A DNA stretch of 64,000 nt from Amoebidium appalachense (lineage: Eukaryota > Ichthyosporea), in NCBI GenBank assembly GCA_963693365.1, contig CAVNZM010000002.1:11284001-11348000 (forward strand), read 5' to 3'. The position numbers and the translations under genes are program-made. The notes under the pieces were generated by a model, which searched no databases, was not told where the DNA came from, and saw only the letters and a list, made by a program, of their open reading frames with translations. Shown here piece by piece: positions 13,302 to 30,366 of this stretch (position 1 is its first letter; each line of letters starts with the position of its first letter).

Positions 13302-13564
13302 CACACAGGCCTTCGAGCATCCAGCCCAGCACTGTTTACCCGCCCCGACCTGATTGAGCTCCTAGGTCTGTCCCAACAAGGCTCCCCGTCCCCCCCCCCC
13401 CCCACCCCCCACACATACACACACACACTCCTTATCTTCCCCTCTCATCTCTTGCCCTTCCCACGCCACCCACGTCCCTCACCTCCTCCGTTTTTTACAG
13501 TCAACCTGTTTCTCTGGCGCCTATGTGCATACACTCAAACACAGATGTCTTCAAAAGATCGCTA

Positions 13565-13618
<54 letters not shown>

Positions 13619-15573
13619 ATGTTCATCCAAGCACATGTCCTTATCCCTCCTCCCCGCTTGCCCCTCCCTTCCTCCCCTCCTCCCCCCCCCTCCCCCCTCC
13701 CCAACTCCCCCGGCAAAAGGGGGAAAAAAAAAAAAGAAAAAAAAAAAAAAAGCCATGGAAGCTCTAGCCCACCCACCAGCACTGTTTCTTCAGTGCAAAC
13801 CTTCCTTTTTTTGGCCCTCTTTCCCCATCCTCTGTAGCTGGTGATTTAGTCAGCACGTGGCAGCCCTCTCTTACCTTCCATATCACTCATATGGCACCGC
13901 CCACTCACCCTTCATTCAATCTCCCCCCCCACTGCTTGGCCAAGACTACCGAAAGGAAGCCCAGCCTGTGATACCCACCCCACCCCACGCCACCTTACAC
14001 TCCCTTCGTCTTCTCTGGGGAAGACAAGAAGCTGGAACCATACAAAGAAGCCTAGGAAAATAAAGAAAATACAAACAGGTCTATAACAAACAAGAGGTTT
14101 AACGCACACAGTGTGCCCTACCATACGACTTGCTCTCGTCTCTCTCCTTTGCACTTCTCATTGATTTATACATTCCTGTCATTGGTTCGCTATTCACTAA
14201 TATTCTCTTTGCTATTTACTGATATTCTCCCCCCCCCCCCCCCTCTCTCTCTCCGCCCCTCTCCCTCTCCCTCTCCCCCCCCCCCCCCTCTCTCTCTCCC
14301 CCCCACCCCCACCCCCACCCCCTCCGCTCTCTGCTTCAGTCCTTCCCTCTCTGTTTCTGCATCTCTCTTTCTCCCTTCCATTCCTTCGAACTTTCCTCCC
14401 TCCCCCCCCCCCCCCCCCCCCCCCCAGTGACGTGTGTGCAGGGCAACAGTGAGAATGCCCCTGAGGGCTGTGTGGTGTTCCTTGCCCGAGACTCATCGTG
14501 CAAGGGCAGTGATGCAGACCCCATCCGGTGAGTAGATTATCATTGATGGTTATCCACCATTAGCGTAGTTTCCTCGTATTCCCTGACTTAATTTTTGTCT
14601 TTTATCTTACCGCTCTATTCATTTTGATTCCTGTTCCCCAACATCGTTGTTTCCACCCATCCCCCCTCGTGTCCGTCTTCCTCTCACATTCCTTTCCCTT
14701 AACCCCCTTAACCCCCCCCCCCTCTCCCCCCCCCCCCCCCCCCCAGCCCCCTTTTCGATAACACACGCTCGCTTTATTTCGCTGCATCAACTTATGTCAC
14801 CCCTCCAACGGCCCAGATGGGCACTTAACACTTATCAACCATTGATCGGACAAAACCCAACACCCTCCACATTTACCGACTTTCTCCCGTTGCTGTGGAT
14901 CCCCCCACCCACCCCAAACACTTACCCACCCACCCACCCCCGTTCTTCCCCCCCCCTCCCCCCCCCCCACCCACCCACCCACCCACCCACCCACACACCC
15001 ACACACCCACCCACCCACCTCGCCCCACCAGAGTATCTCTGCCTCTCTCTGTCTCTCACTTTCTTCCGCCCATCACTCACACCCTGCCCAACGAGCGTTA
15101 ATCTAAGCTGGCGAATTTGTTCGTGTATACCATCCCCCTAGACCTCGAATTTCCATATCGGGTGTGCTTGTCTATGGTTGGCTGTGGTTGAGATCAACCA
15201 ATAGACACCTGATTTCTATTGGCTGCATATCATGTGCAGGTGTGAGTTCTGGGAGATGGACCGTGTGCTGCCCCCCATGGAGGTGGGCGCACAATACCGT
15301 CTTGTTGGCCGACCAATCAGAGCTGTTCCTGTCGCATTCCAGTGCTACAACGTCTTCAGGTACCTAAGACCCCCCCTTCCCCCCTCCCCCCAGCCCCGCC
15401 CCGCCCAAGTTTGGCGCAGTCATGCCGCTCCAATATTTAGAAATGTACACACACTCAAAAACCATCACCACGCACAAGCGCACAAACAAGCTCAAAGTAA
15501 TTTCTACTCCAACCCCACAGAAATTCTCTTTTTTTTTTGTTGGGGGGGGGGGGGGGGGGGGGGGAGGGAGGAG

Positions 15574-15609
<36 letters not shown>

Positions 15610-15824
15610 TGAGACATCCGTAGTGTGTATCATGGGCAGGCACTTGCAGGCACGGTCAATTCCAGCCATCTCTGCACACTAACCACCATATCTTTATTCC
15701 TGTCGATATATATATGGTGTGAAATGCTATACAATGATGCCACAAGGCAAACCACCCACCCCTCTCCCTTATCCCTTTCCCTCGTTGTCGCATGGCCCCG
15801 AAGGACTAACATCCATGCTCTGCC

Positions 15825-15871
<47 letters not shown>

Positions 15872-15957
15872 CCCCCCCCCCCCCCCCCCCCCGTCCCTCG
15901 CCCCCCAGAGCGCTCCCTCTTCCCCCTCCCCTGCCGCCCTCCCCCTCCCCCCCCCTG

Positions 15958-16012
<55 letters not shown>

Positions 16013-16106
16013 GCGCACACGCGCACACACACACAGGGCACACAGCCAGGATGTGGCCTACATGCTGGCACGGTCACCCTACTGCAACCTGGCCCCCTGT
16101 GCATGA
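7850..16106 (+). CDS. SPATA22-like meiotic ssDNA-binding protein (candidate)
   Basis: Twelve exons join in phase to a 352-residue protein: 7850-7923, 8431-8484, 9291-9650, 10955-10996, 11810-11864, 12304-12361, 12624-12668, 13309-13365, 13501-13524, 14428-14527, 15240-15359 and 16037-16106. The N-terminus is acidic (AEDIEEGWDKDMADFDLR). Residues 43-162 are Pro-rich and disordered-looking. Residues about 215-352 look like an OB-fold: VVQIEPLGWETIGT, VVFLARDSS, CEFWEMDRVLPPMEVGAQYR, AFQCYNVFR. From memory, SPATA22 (about 363 aa in humans) has a matching C-terminal layout: FLxRD, then C-x-F-Y-E-I-D-R-x-L-P, then a conserved FQC. SPATA22 partners MEIOB on RPA-coated DNA in meiotic recombination. 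The assignment rests on this pattern and on length, not on a search. The small exons (42, 45 and 24 nt) are the weakest calls. Alternative: another OB-fold protein. Confidence 0.5.
10378..10860. other. Unassigned open segment inside the SPATA22-like intron
   Basis: Between a G run and a C run lies about 480 bp of ordinary-composition DNA that is open on both strands. Neither strand shows an exon that fits the phase of the flanking exons, nor a motif I recognise. It could be an old retrogene or element fragment inserted in the intron. Confidence 0.3.
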
Positions 16107-16246
16107 TCAGCCGGGCAACCCTAGTAGCACGAAGTCTTAGTACCATTAGCTATGTATGTGGTCAGCCACCCTATACTTGCTTGTAGCCAATAAGTATTAA
16201 ACAATGCCGCAGCATGTAAATATGTAATTTTCAAGCCAATGAGCAA

Positions 16247-16252
16247 AATAAA
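16247..16252 (+). terminator. Candidate polyadenylation signal
   Basis: A canonical AATAAA lies 141 nt after the stop codon of the SPATA22-like gene. It is the only such hexamer close behind that stop. Confidence 0.45.
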
Positions 16253-16639
16253 TGATCGATGCACTTTACCCAATTGACCTATTTTTTTTTTTTTTGATCG
16301 TGGGAGTGTTGCCATGTGTTCGGTAAATAGCACAGACACACACGTCTGCAGGGACCAACATCACTGCTATGTTTCATCAGTACATCACATGCACTTGCAC
16401 ACCAAGAGAGACGTGTGCCATGTGCAATCGGCGCACCAATACCTGTTGCACATGATGGGGTACCACAGCACTACTTCGATGTGGCCTTCACTGTGATGTA
16501 AGAGTCTGATAACCACCTTAGCTAGCCCTCGTGATTACACCCCATACTAATAGTATGGCACCGTGCCTTCCCCCCCTCCCCCTTCCCCCCCCCCCCCCCC
16601 CCCTCCCCCGGAAGGGTTTTTAAAAAAAAAGGGGAGGGG

Positions 16640-16691
16640 GGGGGAGGAACCAGCCGAGTCCACCGTCACCACCGATGATGGGTGATAAGAA

Positions 16692-16727
<36 letters not shown>

Positions 16728-17270
16728 CTGGATAAGTTTTCAATGGGACTGGACAAGATCCGTAGTGGACTATATTTACCCCACCGCCGATGAAAGGAGG
16801 GGGGGGGGGGGGGGGGGGGGGGGGCATATTTTTCTCTTCAAACGTGAACAAAGTCCCATTCGAGTTTCATTCTGTTGGTGTTTGTCAAAGATCAAATCTA
16901 GGGAGGGGGAGAGGTGGGTGAAGAAGGGAGGAGGCTGGGGGGGGGGGGGGGGGGGGGGGGTCTGAACAGTTTTTTTTGTCTCAGCACTTTGAGGTCCGGG
17001 GTAGTTTCTTTTTGTTTTCTTTTCATTCTCCCCCCCCCCCCCCCCCCCCAAAAAAAAAGTTTTCTTTTTTTCTTTTCCCCCCCTTTAGAAAGGGGAGGAA
17101 GGGGGGGGGGGGGGGGGGGGGGGGTGGGTGGGTGGGGGGGGAGGGGAGGGGGGGGGGGGGGGGGCGGGGAGGAATTACTGTGGTCATTTGTGTCACTGTT
17201 TTCTCTGCAACCGGTTCCCTCTTAAGAAATTCGTGCCGTTTTTCTGCTGGTCGACGCTCAAGTTGCACAA
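16640..17270 (-). CDS. Possible minus-strand exons, unassigned
   Basis: Several short minus-strand segments between C-rich (sense) runs look like coding sequence: about 17250-17185 (KRHEFLKREPVAEKTVTQMT, ending at a donor gtaatt), 16895-16822 (LIFDKHQQNETRMGLCSRL) and 16800-16733 (NIVHYGSCPVPLKTYPAP). I could not join them in phase or recognise a family. They may be remnants of a gene or chance open frames. Confidence 0.22.
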
Positions 17271-17289
17271 ATAATTGTGGAATCCTAAC

Positions 17290-18254
17290 ATGTGTTTGCT
17301 ATGAGATTGCCATGGATTACGTAATTGCGCTTTGCCGTGGGCCACATACACTTACATGATTTTATTTACTAGAGCGCTTAAACCCTTGGCAAATTTCCTT
17401 GAAGCAGAAGTTGCCTCCTTTCTATCTAACAACTGTTGTAAACCTGGGCCTGTAACGCTCTCGATATATGGTCTGGTCCCAATAGCTGCTAGAGTATCCT
17501 ATCTCGCGCTGAAATTCAATAAGCACATAAGCCGCTTAAAGAAGTATTTGCCCTCCCACCCTCTCTTCTCTATCCGACCTGTCCCCTCCTCACCTCTCCC
17601 CTCTTTCCTCCCCTCTCCCTCCCCTTCTCCCCTGGGCACAAATACAAATAAACCCCGCAATAGTGTGTGTGTGACTTTGGACTGCCACTTACTTATTAAA
17701 CATGTACACAATCACAAGATAATCACGCAATATAACAAATGGAAAAAGATACCACACGACACTAGACCCGATGAAAGCATACACCTTGAAAAACTAAGCC
17801 TTATGTCTCGTTTTATATATACTGACCGCCTCAACCATATTGCCAAATATGGCACTCGCAAGTGTATAACACCTAAATACATATTACCTTCCTGTAGAAC
17901 TGGTCTTTCTCTAGCTGATGGTATTATTGATCAATTACCACGCTTTTACTGTACACGTGCTATACAGTGGAGATCTAATAAGTATAAGGTGGCATCATTT
18001 GCATGCCCAAACAACACACACACACACCAGTTTAACCGGTCATGTATCGCCAAATGTAGTTTGATAGACCACATAATACCGCAACACACACACGTCACAT
18101 TCACAACAGACACCCAGAAAGATAGCCTACCTGTAAATTACAACATCCTTGATTTTATACTAAACACGCGTAACTACGACCTGTTTATTAGATGTATTGA
18201 TTGGCTTGAGAAACACATCACTACAAAATTATAGCGCACGCGCACACACACACA

Positions 18255-18307
<53 letters not shown>

Positions 18308-18340
18308 CCAGCTGATACCGAGTGTCCCGAGGGGAGCCCC

Positions 18341-18378
<38 letters not shown>

Positions 18379-18580
18379 GGGGAACCCCAACTAATTGATT
18401 TCTCCTTGTAGTCTTTATGGTGTCTCGTAGAGAAAGTAAACCCTGATATATAGTCACCACCCGACATCTATGTACGTGATCATGATATACCGCTGAGGGG
18501 ATATTCCGAGCAAAACCCCCCCCCCCCATACCTGAGACTGGTTCTCTTTGCCTCGAGTAAACAGCGTAAACCCCCGATTT
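17290..18580 (+). mobile_element. Non-LTR retrotransposon 3' fragment with long ORF
   Basis: The ORF ends at 18234. From about 17380 it is collinear with the C-terminal third of the reverse-transcriptase element at 49880-51671 (pieces LALKFNKHISRLKK, RSCIAKCSLIDHI, YDLFIRCIDWLEKH). A (CA)n block (18236-18307), an A run of about 33 nt inside GC-rich flanks, and a tail shared with the relic at 6043 follow. The final 113 bp also occur in the exon-like segment at 5562-5674. The catalytic part is missing. This is the best-preserved 3' end of the family in the window, because its frame is open through to a stop. Confidence 0.78.
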
Positions 18581-18852
18581 TATTTCCTGGCATCCAGCCA
18601 CAAATAATGACCAAACCTGAGTGCGGAATCTGAGTGTGCGTAATAACATGCGCTAGGAAGCTGCATACTGTAACACCGTTGATTGTTCAGGTGTGCCGCA
18701 AGGTTTTGCTTACACTCTAACAATGACACAGCTGCACACCACAACACCTTTGCATTCCTTTTCTTTTTATCAAGCTTTTTCTTTTTGGCTACCAGCACTT
18801 GTACAGACATCGTGAGGGAGACGGGGCTGGAGGGGCGGGAGGGTGGGTGGGT

Positions 18853-18886
<34 letters not shown>

Positions 18887-18984
18887 CTGGGCGGAAGGGG
18901 GGATGTGGAGGGGGAATGAGGGGGTGGGGGGGAGGGCGGGGGCGAACACAAATTTACATGAGCTTGGCTGGGCACACACAACTT

Positions 18985-21653
<2,669 letters not shown>

Positions 21654-22223
21654 ATGGACGGCTTCTCACTGGTACGTGTGTTTCTCCCATTCCCTATTTT
21701 CCAGCCTCACCCCCTTTTAAGTCGTGTCTTTTGTCGTACCTTATTGTTACTCTGGCTTGTTGGTTGCTGTTGTGTAAGTGGTGCTGGTACATGTTTTGGG
21801 CAGGGGAGATGCTGGTGTGTGTGTAGGGGGGGTGGGAAGGGGAGGAGGGGAGTGTGAACTCAAAAGCCCTTTTCCCTTACTCCCTCCCCTTTGATGTTTT
21901 GTTGTGATCCCATGCACGTGAACCAATATTTGTCTGCGTGCACGTGCGCGAGTTTTTTTGTGTGTGTGCCTCCGTATGTGGGTGTATGTGTGCAGATGCC
22001 TACTCCTTTTTCCCAAGCCCTCGCCTTTCCCGCTCACTAATTAAGAATCACCCGTACCATGTTTTGTCCTAGTCCACCGTGTGCGTTCAATGCCAAATTC
22101 AAATATGTATGCACGTGAGTGCGGTGCACACACACCTCTCCCTTCGACATATCTACCTTCCGTGTCTTTGTAACCGAACCCTGCAATACAGACTAGATTT
22201 TTGAAAGATTACTACACACATAG

Positions 22224-22256
<33 letters not shown>

Positions 22257-22381
22257 AAGAAAAAAAAGAAGAAGAAAAAAAAGAGAGAGAGAGAGAGAGA
22301 GAATAATAATACACTGAGAAAATAAAATCAACAAGATTTCGTTTCATTCCTTCTGTTTATTTTGCCCATCATGCTGTCCTG

Positions 22382-22413
<32 letters not shown>

Positions 22414-23587
22414 TTTTTTTTGGGGGGGGGGGGGGGGGAGAAGAAAAGAGAAACACAGCCACACCGACAGACGTTCAATCTCAATCTGTCTTGAAACACA
22501 ATCACGAACGTGAGAAGTGTAATGCAAACTCGAATCGTTGTCCTTAAAAAATAGTAGCGCATGACAGTGATTTTTATTAGTATGATACACGTGTCTATTG
22601 TGGCACACAAACAGTTTTTTCCCTCCCTCCCTACTTATGATAATATTCGTTGTGTGTGCTTTGTGTGTGCTTCCTACTTTGTTTTACCTCCTTCTTCCAC
22701 CCTCCCCACCGTGTGGGAGGTAAGTCAAATTCTAAAATCCCTCCGTGCACCCTTTAATTTCAGTCGGCGATGGACTGGGGGGATGTTGACATCCAGTTTG
22801 ACTCCAACATGCTGTCTCCGGCCCAATCAAAGAATGCCCTCGTGCACATGTTCACTCCCAGTCCAATCGGGTTTGGCCGCCCCCCTCCCCCCCTCCCCAA
22901 CACACACACACACACACACACACAGGCACACACACACACACCCTACTCTCACGTGTTCTCCCTCTCCCACTACCTCCCCCTTAGCCCCCCCCCCCCCCCC
23001 CCCCCCTTTCTCCTCACATGTTCCCCTTTCCCTCTGTCTCTCGCCTTCTTTCTCCCTTTCCCTCTATCTCCCCATCTCTCTTCCTCCCTTCCGCTTCCCC
23101 CCTCTCGCCCCCCTCTTCCCCCCCCCCCCCCCTCCCCCCGCCGCCTGAGGCCCTTCCCCTCCTTCCCCCCTCCCGCCCCCTCTCACTACCCCCCTCTTCC
23201 CCCCTGCTCTCTTCTGCAAACCGTCCTGCTTACTCCCAAAGCGAAAGCAAAAAAAAAAAAAAGGGGGGGGGGGGGGGAGGGGGGGATCCTTACCCGCACC
23301 GCCTCCCCTTCTGCAAAGTCACACTGCCTATAATAGTTCCTGATTTGGTGCACACTTGGACCCCTTGATGTAACTAAAGGCAGCCCAGCGCACAACTTCC
23401 CTTTCAGCAAAAGCAGTACTGCTCTAAATGTCTCCTCGACATACCTGTGACTCCCTTCTCCCCTCCCAAACGCACACACACGCACAAACACACAAACACG
23501 CAAATTCACATCCCCACCACATCAATGCCACCCATCTGATGTCATGGGAAAAAACAATGAACTCATGCTAAAGCACCTTCCTCCCCC

Positions 23588-23618
<31 letters not shown>

Positions 23619-23647
23619 AAAAAAAAAAAAAAAAACACGCACGCGCG

Positions 23648-23688
<41 letters not shown>

Positions 23689-24901
23689 GACAGCAAGCAC
23701 ATACGTCGGCGCCTCAGCCTGAGTGAGAGTACCCCCACCCCATCTGCAAAAGTCCAAGCCACACCCCCACACAAGATTGGGTTTGGCCACGGCCATGGGT
23801 CTCCGGCCCCAGAGGTCCCCCCCCCCCCCTACGTTTCTCTCTTCCTCCGCAACCCTATCCGTGCCATCCATCACCACTAACAAACAATCACGATCACTTA
23901 ACACGTGTACGTGTCCATGCAAGCGCGCAACACACGTGAGGATTTTAGCAGACACTTGATACAACGCACGCACATATAGTGTCAATGGGTTTCTGTCTCC
24001 GTCAGTGTTATGTTTTTTGCATTCCCCTGAGGCGAACTGGCTTCTTTCCCTTTGCTTTGCAGATCTGCACATTTTCACCACGGTTTGCATATTTGGCTCT
24101 AGCCAAATTCCTGTAGAAGCCCCGACAGTTGTCTTTCTGCTTTGCACAACACTCACCGTCCCCACAGTGTCTGCTACTTTTCCTGCCCACACCTGTGGCA
24201 TGCTAGATACAACATGTTTAGGCTTGAGGTAGGTGTGTGGTATTTGTAATTTATTCAGTGTTGTCGATCTGTGTCGGTGCATTTGTGTGGCTCGTTTGAC
24301 AATGTGATGATAACAGCCAGTCAGGTTGCATTTGGTAACCGCCTCTATAAGGAGGAAATTTGACCAGGGGGGTTTATTGCACAGGTTTCTCCGTGTGTTG
24401 GGGCCAAGGAGGGGGTTCCAAGAGGTCCTTTGGGCCGGCTGCAGCGCAATCTGGGGCTGGGGGCTTTCGGTGACAATATGTTGATGCAAAACGGGTTTCT
24501 TTCTCCCGGGGTAAGGAATCACTGCCAGGCAAACACACACACATAAGCACATATGCACATGCACATGCACGCAACTTCGTATGTCTCTCCCTCTCCCTCT
24601 TTGGCACACATATAACTAGCTGTGCTTGCGTGACTGGGTGATTTCCAAGGAAGAGGAATGTACACTGAATACTCTTCTTGAAAATCTGGGCTCCCTCCCC
24701 TCTCCCCCCTCCCCCCCCCCCCCCCCCCCCCCCCCCCCCTGCCCCCCTTCCAACCACCACCACTACCACCACCAGCGACACAGGCACACATTTCCAACCA
24801 GCCATTCTTACACCTTTACCACCTCCCCCCTTAGTTAACTCAACAACTCAACTCCCCCCCCCCCCCCCCCCGACCTTCCCCTTTCCTCCCATCCCCCCTC
24901 C

Positions 24902-24936
<35 letters not shown>

Positions 24937-25244
24937 CACCCTGCTACCCACACTCCCAACCATCATCCACCAATCAAACCACACAGGACACAACCAAACA
25001 TGGTCATTGCGAGGACTCCACCCCCGTCAACCACCTTCGCAACCCGTCACGTCCGGCCCTTGCCAACCGATCTCTCAATATGGCTGAGGGGGGTCCAAAC
25101 GAAAACATTGGGGTTTTACGCAAGATGAACTCTGACCCTACCCCCGATCATGGCGATATGGTGGATTCCATGGGCCCGGGGGCACTTAAGTGCAATCTAA
25201 ATCTCGATGATGACAGTGACATGGATGTGCCCGCTGGTTTGAAA

Positions 25245-25298
<54 letters not shown>

Positions 25299-25519
25299 AC
25301 CACCACCACCACCACCACCACCACCACCACCACCGCCACCACCACCACCAAACAAAAAAAGAGAGAGAGAAAGAGAGGGGGAGAGAGAGTGAGAGACGGA
25401 GAAAAAGAAAGAAAGACTAAGACAAGAAGAGGGGGGGGGGGGGGAGAAGAAAAGACAAGGAAAGGGAAATATGTATGTCTCATTCTTCCTTTACCATGGA
25501 TAAGTCTCCACCAATTCCC

Positions 25520-25555
<36 letters not shown>

Positions 25556-25727
25556 ATCTTAAAAAAACACGATAAAAAACATATAAAAAACGGGATAATT
25601 ATCTATCTACACTGGGTTTTTTGCTTTTTGGCGGAATTTTTATTTCCGTCGATGTACCTTCTTGCACAATCCAAATGTGGTTCTAATAGTTGTCAATTTT
25701 TATGCACACTTTATCATTCACTCACCT

Positions 25728-25798
<71 letters not shown>

Positions 25799-26986
25799 CC
25801 ATGACCGTGGTGATCGCAGCCCCTTCATCCTCCCCACCACTGGTGGGAGAGGCACATGCCACTATCTTGATCCTGCAACCGTATGCCATACCAAACTCAC
25901 CCCCCCCCCCCCCCCCCCCCCCCCCCCTTCCCCCCCCCCAACTACCACCACCACCACACCAAAAACTATCACCACGGCTGCCACACACACACACAAGCAC
26001 TCGCACTCACACTTGCACTCCCTCTAACACAAACACAGAAGACACAAACCTTTTTCGCTTCTCAGGACAGTATGGAACATAGCAAGGAAAGTACCATTCT
26101 TGGATAGAAAAAGGGAGAGAAATCTACGGTAGGTTCACAACATGAATCACATAGCCCCGTCTCGTGCATTTCTCTCCATTATTTTTCTCACTCCCTGCAA
26201 TGAGCTGCAACGTTTCCCTGGGCACCTTTGTTCCCATGAAACTCGTTACAATGCTTGCACCGTTTTTCTGCACCAATCGGTACAAGGCAGATCTTTGGGT
26301 TGCGATTTGCTGGCAGTTTGACACCAACAGTCAACTTTTGAGCGAAGCAAACGATTCCTATATAGATTTTCTATTACCGGCCATTCATACGACTGCAAAA
26401 AAGTGATTGGTGCAGAAAGACGGTACAAGCAAGGTAGATGTTTGGGATCGTCTGTTTGTGCATGCCTATCAATCATTGTCCCTCTTTCCCGTGTCTGCGC
26501 CCGCATGTACGTGAGCCTGAGCTTGAGCCTAGTTGCACACGGTGTGTGGGTAGGTGGATGAGCCTGTGTGTACGTGCGCGGGACCACCCATAACCCATGC
26601 ACGTGCACCTTCCATATATAGATGGCTGCTGTGCTGTCTGGGCACCACAACCACCTCTACGAGTCCATCCACATTTTTGATGCCAGATTCCCCTACGAGT
26701 TTGAAGGTAAGCCTCCCCCTTCCCACCCTTTTCCCCCAACAACACACACACACACACACACACAAAGGGGGAAAAAAAACACCTACTCAATTCCTGATAA
26801 TCGCTCATCGCTGTTGCACTTCTCTGATAAATACACACAGCGATTCATAGCCTCCCTGGCAGCGTTCTTTATTGTGGGGCTTTGTTCTCCCACCTATCAC
26901 CCACCATTTTCTTCCCCCTTGCCTCCCCCTCCCCCCCCCCCCCCCCCCCCCCCCTTCCCCTCCCCCACCACACACACATAAACCGC

Positions 26987-27050
<64 letters not shown>

Positions 27051-27159
27051 ACACCTCCCCCCACCCACTATATTTTTCTTTCTCTTTCTCTCTCACACAG
27101 ACTCTCTCCCTCAACTTCTCCCTCTCCCGTCCCGCCTGTAGCTGTCGCACCATATCTCT

Positions 27160-27203
<44 letters not shown>

Positions 27204-28455
27204 ACACACACTCACTCACTCACTCACTCACTCACTCACTCAACCTTCACTCCTATTTCTCTGTGTGCCTGTCTCTCGCCTTTTCCCCCCCTCTCGAGCT
27301 TGCACACACTCGACACCCACACCCCTTAACAGTATACCAACAGTATTCTTACGATTTGCAACATTTGATGCGCCTAGTGCAATACTCCCATGCGAACATC
27401 TTTTTCATTGCCCTCACTTGCACCATCCTCGACCCTTACCGCCTGTAGATCCGAAAGCTCGAATATTGCACCTCGTTTATAGTCAGCCTTTAACCAAAAT
27501 TGATCAATTTTCACCAAATTGCAAGGGGGACACATACGGGGTGCCATGAACTTCTGTGAGGAGAAAGATGCTGTTGCTTATGTGGACAGTCTGAGGCGTG
27601 CCCGTAGGGCCCAGATGGCTACATCCAGGCCCCTGCGTCCGGCGCTCATCATTGTGCACTGCGAATTTTCACAGAAGAGGGGCCCATCACTGTATAGAAC
27701 CCCCTCCCCCCCCCTTCTCAACCCCCTTTCTTTTCAATGCATTCCCCCCACCATGATCACCACGCAAACAAACACACATAAGCATAGGTGTAGGGGGATA
27801 CGGAAGTCCTCCTATACTACTGTGGCGGGCAGTGTATGAACTTGCGCATGTATCAAAACGAAGGCCTCTAGATGAGCAATGGGACAGGCAGTATGCCCGA
27901 CGAGTTTTTACGGGGTTAGAATGTTATTTCCAAAAGGGGTATACCGTGTTTTAGTGGTATTTGCAAAAGAGTGCATAGAGGGATAGTGTTATGTCTAAGC
28001 AGTGTAGCAGGTAAGTGGTATGGCCAAGTGGTCAATTGGTTAGGTGGTATGGCCAAAGTGGTCAAGTGGTTAGGTGGTATGGCCAGACTCTTTGGCCTTC
28101 ATTCTGATCTGCTACAGATATCCTTCTCCTCTCCTGCCCTTCTCCTTTGTCTCCTTTTACGTTACCTGTTGGATCTAGCCATTTCCTGTGATGGCATAAT
28201 ATCTCCGCCCAACGGATGAGCACACGTTTTTCTCAATATATTGTGTTGCTTTGTTGATCAACTATGATAACCACAAATGGGAAATCCTAACTGGCCTGCA
28301 ACCAATCAGGTACAAGACGCTGCGCACGCAAGATCGGCTGATGCACGTTGCCGATTATCCTAATTTGGAATTCCCCGAGCTCTATGTGCTTAAGGGGGGC
28401 TACAGCGCATTCTTTGCCGAGTTCATGGTGGGTTGGCCCTTTGTGTTTTTTTGTT

Positions 28456-28490
<35 letters not shown>

Positions 28491-28758
28491 TAGATCCGTC
28501 GATGTTGGCTGGGGTTGATTTGATGCATTAATCAATAGAGAAATATAGAGTCGAATGGATGAAGGGGTTGGGGAATGAGGGATGGAGGTATATATACAAC
28601 ATCATTTGCAACAAGTCTAACATAATCACCGCGGGGGAGGGGGGAGGGTCCCGTGTCCTTTCAAACATCATTTTCCTCGCTAGACTATTAGTTTCAACAT
28701 TCTAACAGCCCCCCCTAACCCCTTCCCTCCCCCTCCCCCCCCCTCCCCCCCAAACACA

Positions 28759-28792
<34 letters not shown>

Positions 28793-29129
28793 GAGTACTG
28801 CGAGCCACAGAACTATGTGCGCATGTGGGACTCCAACCACAAGGCAGAGCTTACTCAGCATGTGTACGCCAACCCCTCCCCCCCCCCCCCCCCCCCCCCT
28901 TTCCCCTCCCCTCCCCCTCCCTACACACACAAACACAAACACAAACACACCCCTCGTCCTCACGCACCACACATTCATTCATACACTGCTCACTTTCCCC
29001 CCTTCCCTTTACTTTCTCTCGTTACCTTTCCCTAAAACCTGGTCTTCTCGTTTGCTTTTGCCCATCCTTTTCTTCGTTGCTGTCTCAGCTACCCCCCCTC
29101 TAAACTCCCTGCGCCTTCCCCCCTCCCCC

Positions 29130-29163
<34 letters not shown>

Positions 29164-29410
29164 CCCCCGGCCTCCCCCTTCCTCCTCTTACTCAACACCA
29201 GTTGCCTATTTTTGTTTGCCCCTTCATTCACTTCCATATAAGGCAACTCACATGCCCCTCCTTCCATAAGGGGTAAGTGGCGCCGGTCCAAGTCATGGAG
29301 TGCCACTACACGCACCCAACCCCAACCCGCCACCTCCCGTGGATTGCCCAAATTCGGTGCACCACAGGTACTACTCCCAATCCCCCAAAACCCCCTTTCC
29401 CCCCCCCCCC

Positions 29411-29441
<31 letters not shown>

Positions 29442-29831
29442 ACACACGCGCACACACACACACTCTTCTTCCCATCGTTACCCCTTCCCGCCGTAGTTGC
29501 TCTCTATTGCCCCATTCTCTTTTCGTCACACCCAACCCCACTCCCCGTCTCCCTGCCCTCTGCATTTTTTTACATGTTTTTTCTTTCGTGTATGTACATC
29601 ACACAGCCTTTCTGCTGTCAAAGAATGCGGGTTCCGTTTTATCACTGTAGCCAGCCGGGGTGGCTTCCTCCCCCTCCCCCCCCCCCCCCCCCCCCCCCCC
29701 CCTCAACTCATTCCCTCTGCAAAAAAATCGTGATGAACTTGAGTTTACTCTTCTCTCACACCGTCCAATGGCCCTCACTCTTTGCAGCTTTTCTTTGAAC
29801 CCCATCTTCACTTAGAGTCATCTGATGTAAC

Positions 29832-29871
<40 letters not shown>

Positions 29872-29916
29872 TTCTCTCTCCGGTGTGTGTGTGTGTGTGT
29901 GTGTGTGTGTTCTTGA

Positions 29917-29956
<40 letters not shown>

Positions 29957-30061
29957 TGATTCTGGCCTGCACGTATTTTTGGGTGTTGTTTTGTGTTTAT
30001 GGGTGAGCTTCTATGTCTTTGCTTCCATATTTCCCACACTTCCAATCTCTAACACTTATTC

Positions 30062-30110
<49 letters not shown>

Positions 30111-30215
30111 TGATTCTGGCCTGCACGTATTTTTGGGTGTTGTTTTGTGTTTATGGGTGAGCTTCTATGTCTTTGCTTCCATATTTCCCACACTTCCAAT
30201 CTCTAACACTTATTC

Positions 30216-30261
<46 letters not shown>

Positions 30262-30366
30262 TGATTCTGGCCTGCACGTATTTTTGGGTGTTGTTTTGTG
30301 TTTATGGGTGAGCTTCTATGTCTTTGCTTCCATATTTCCCACACTTCCAATCTCTAACACTTATTC

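Noticed and set aside
16320-16497. Possible Cys-rich exon after ctgcag near 16349
   Set aside because: All three frames are partly open and give conflicting products, and it lies beyond the stop and poly-A signal of the upstream gene. No partner exon was found.
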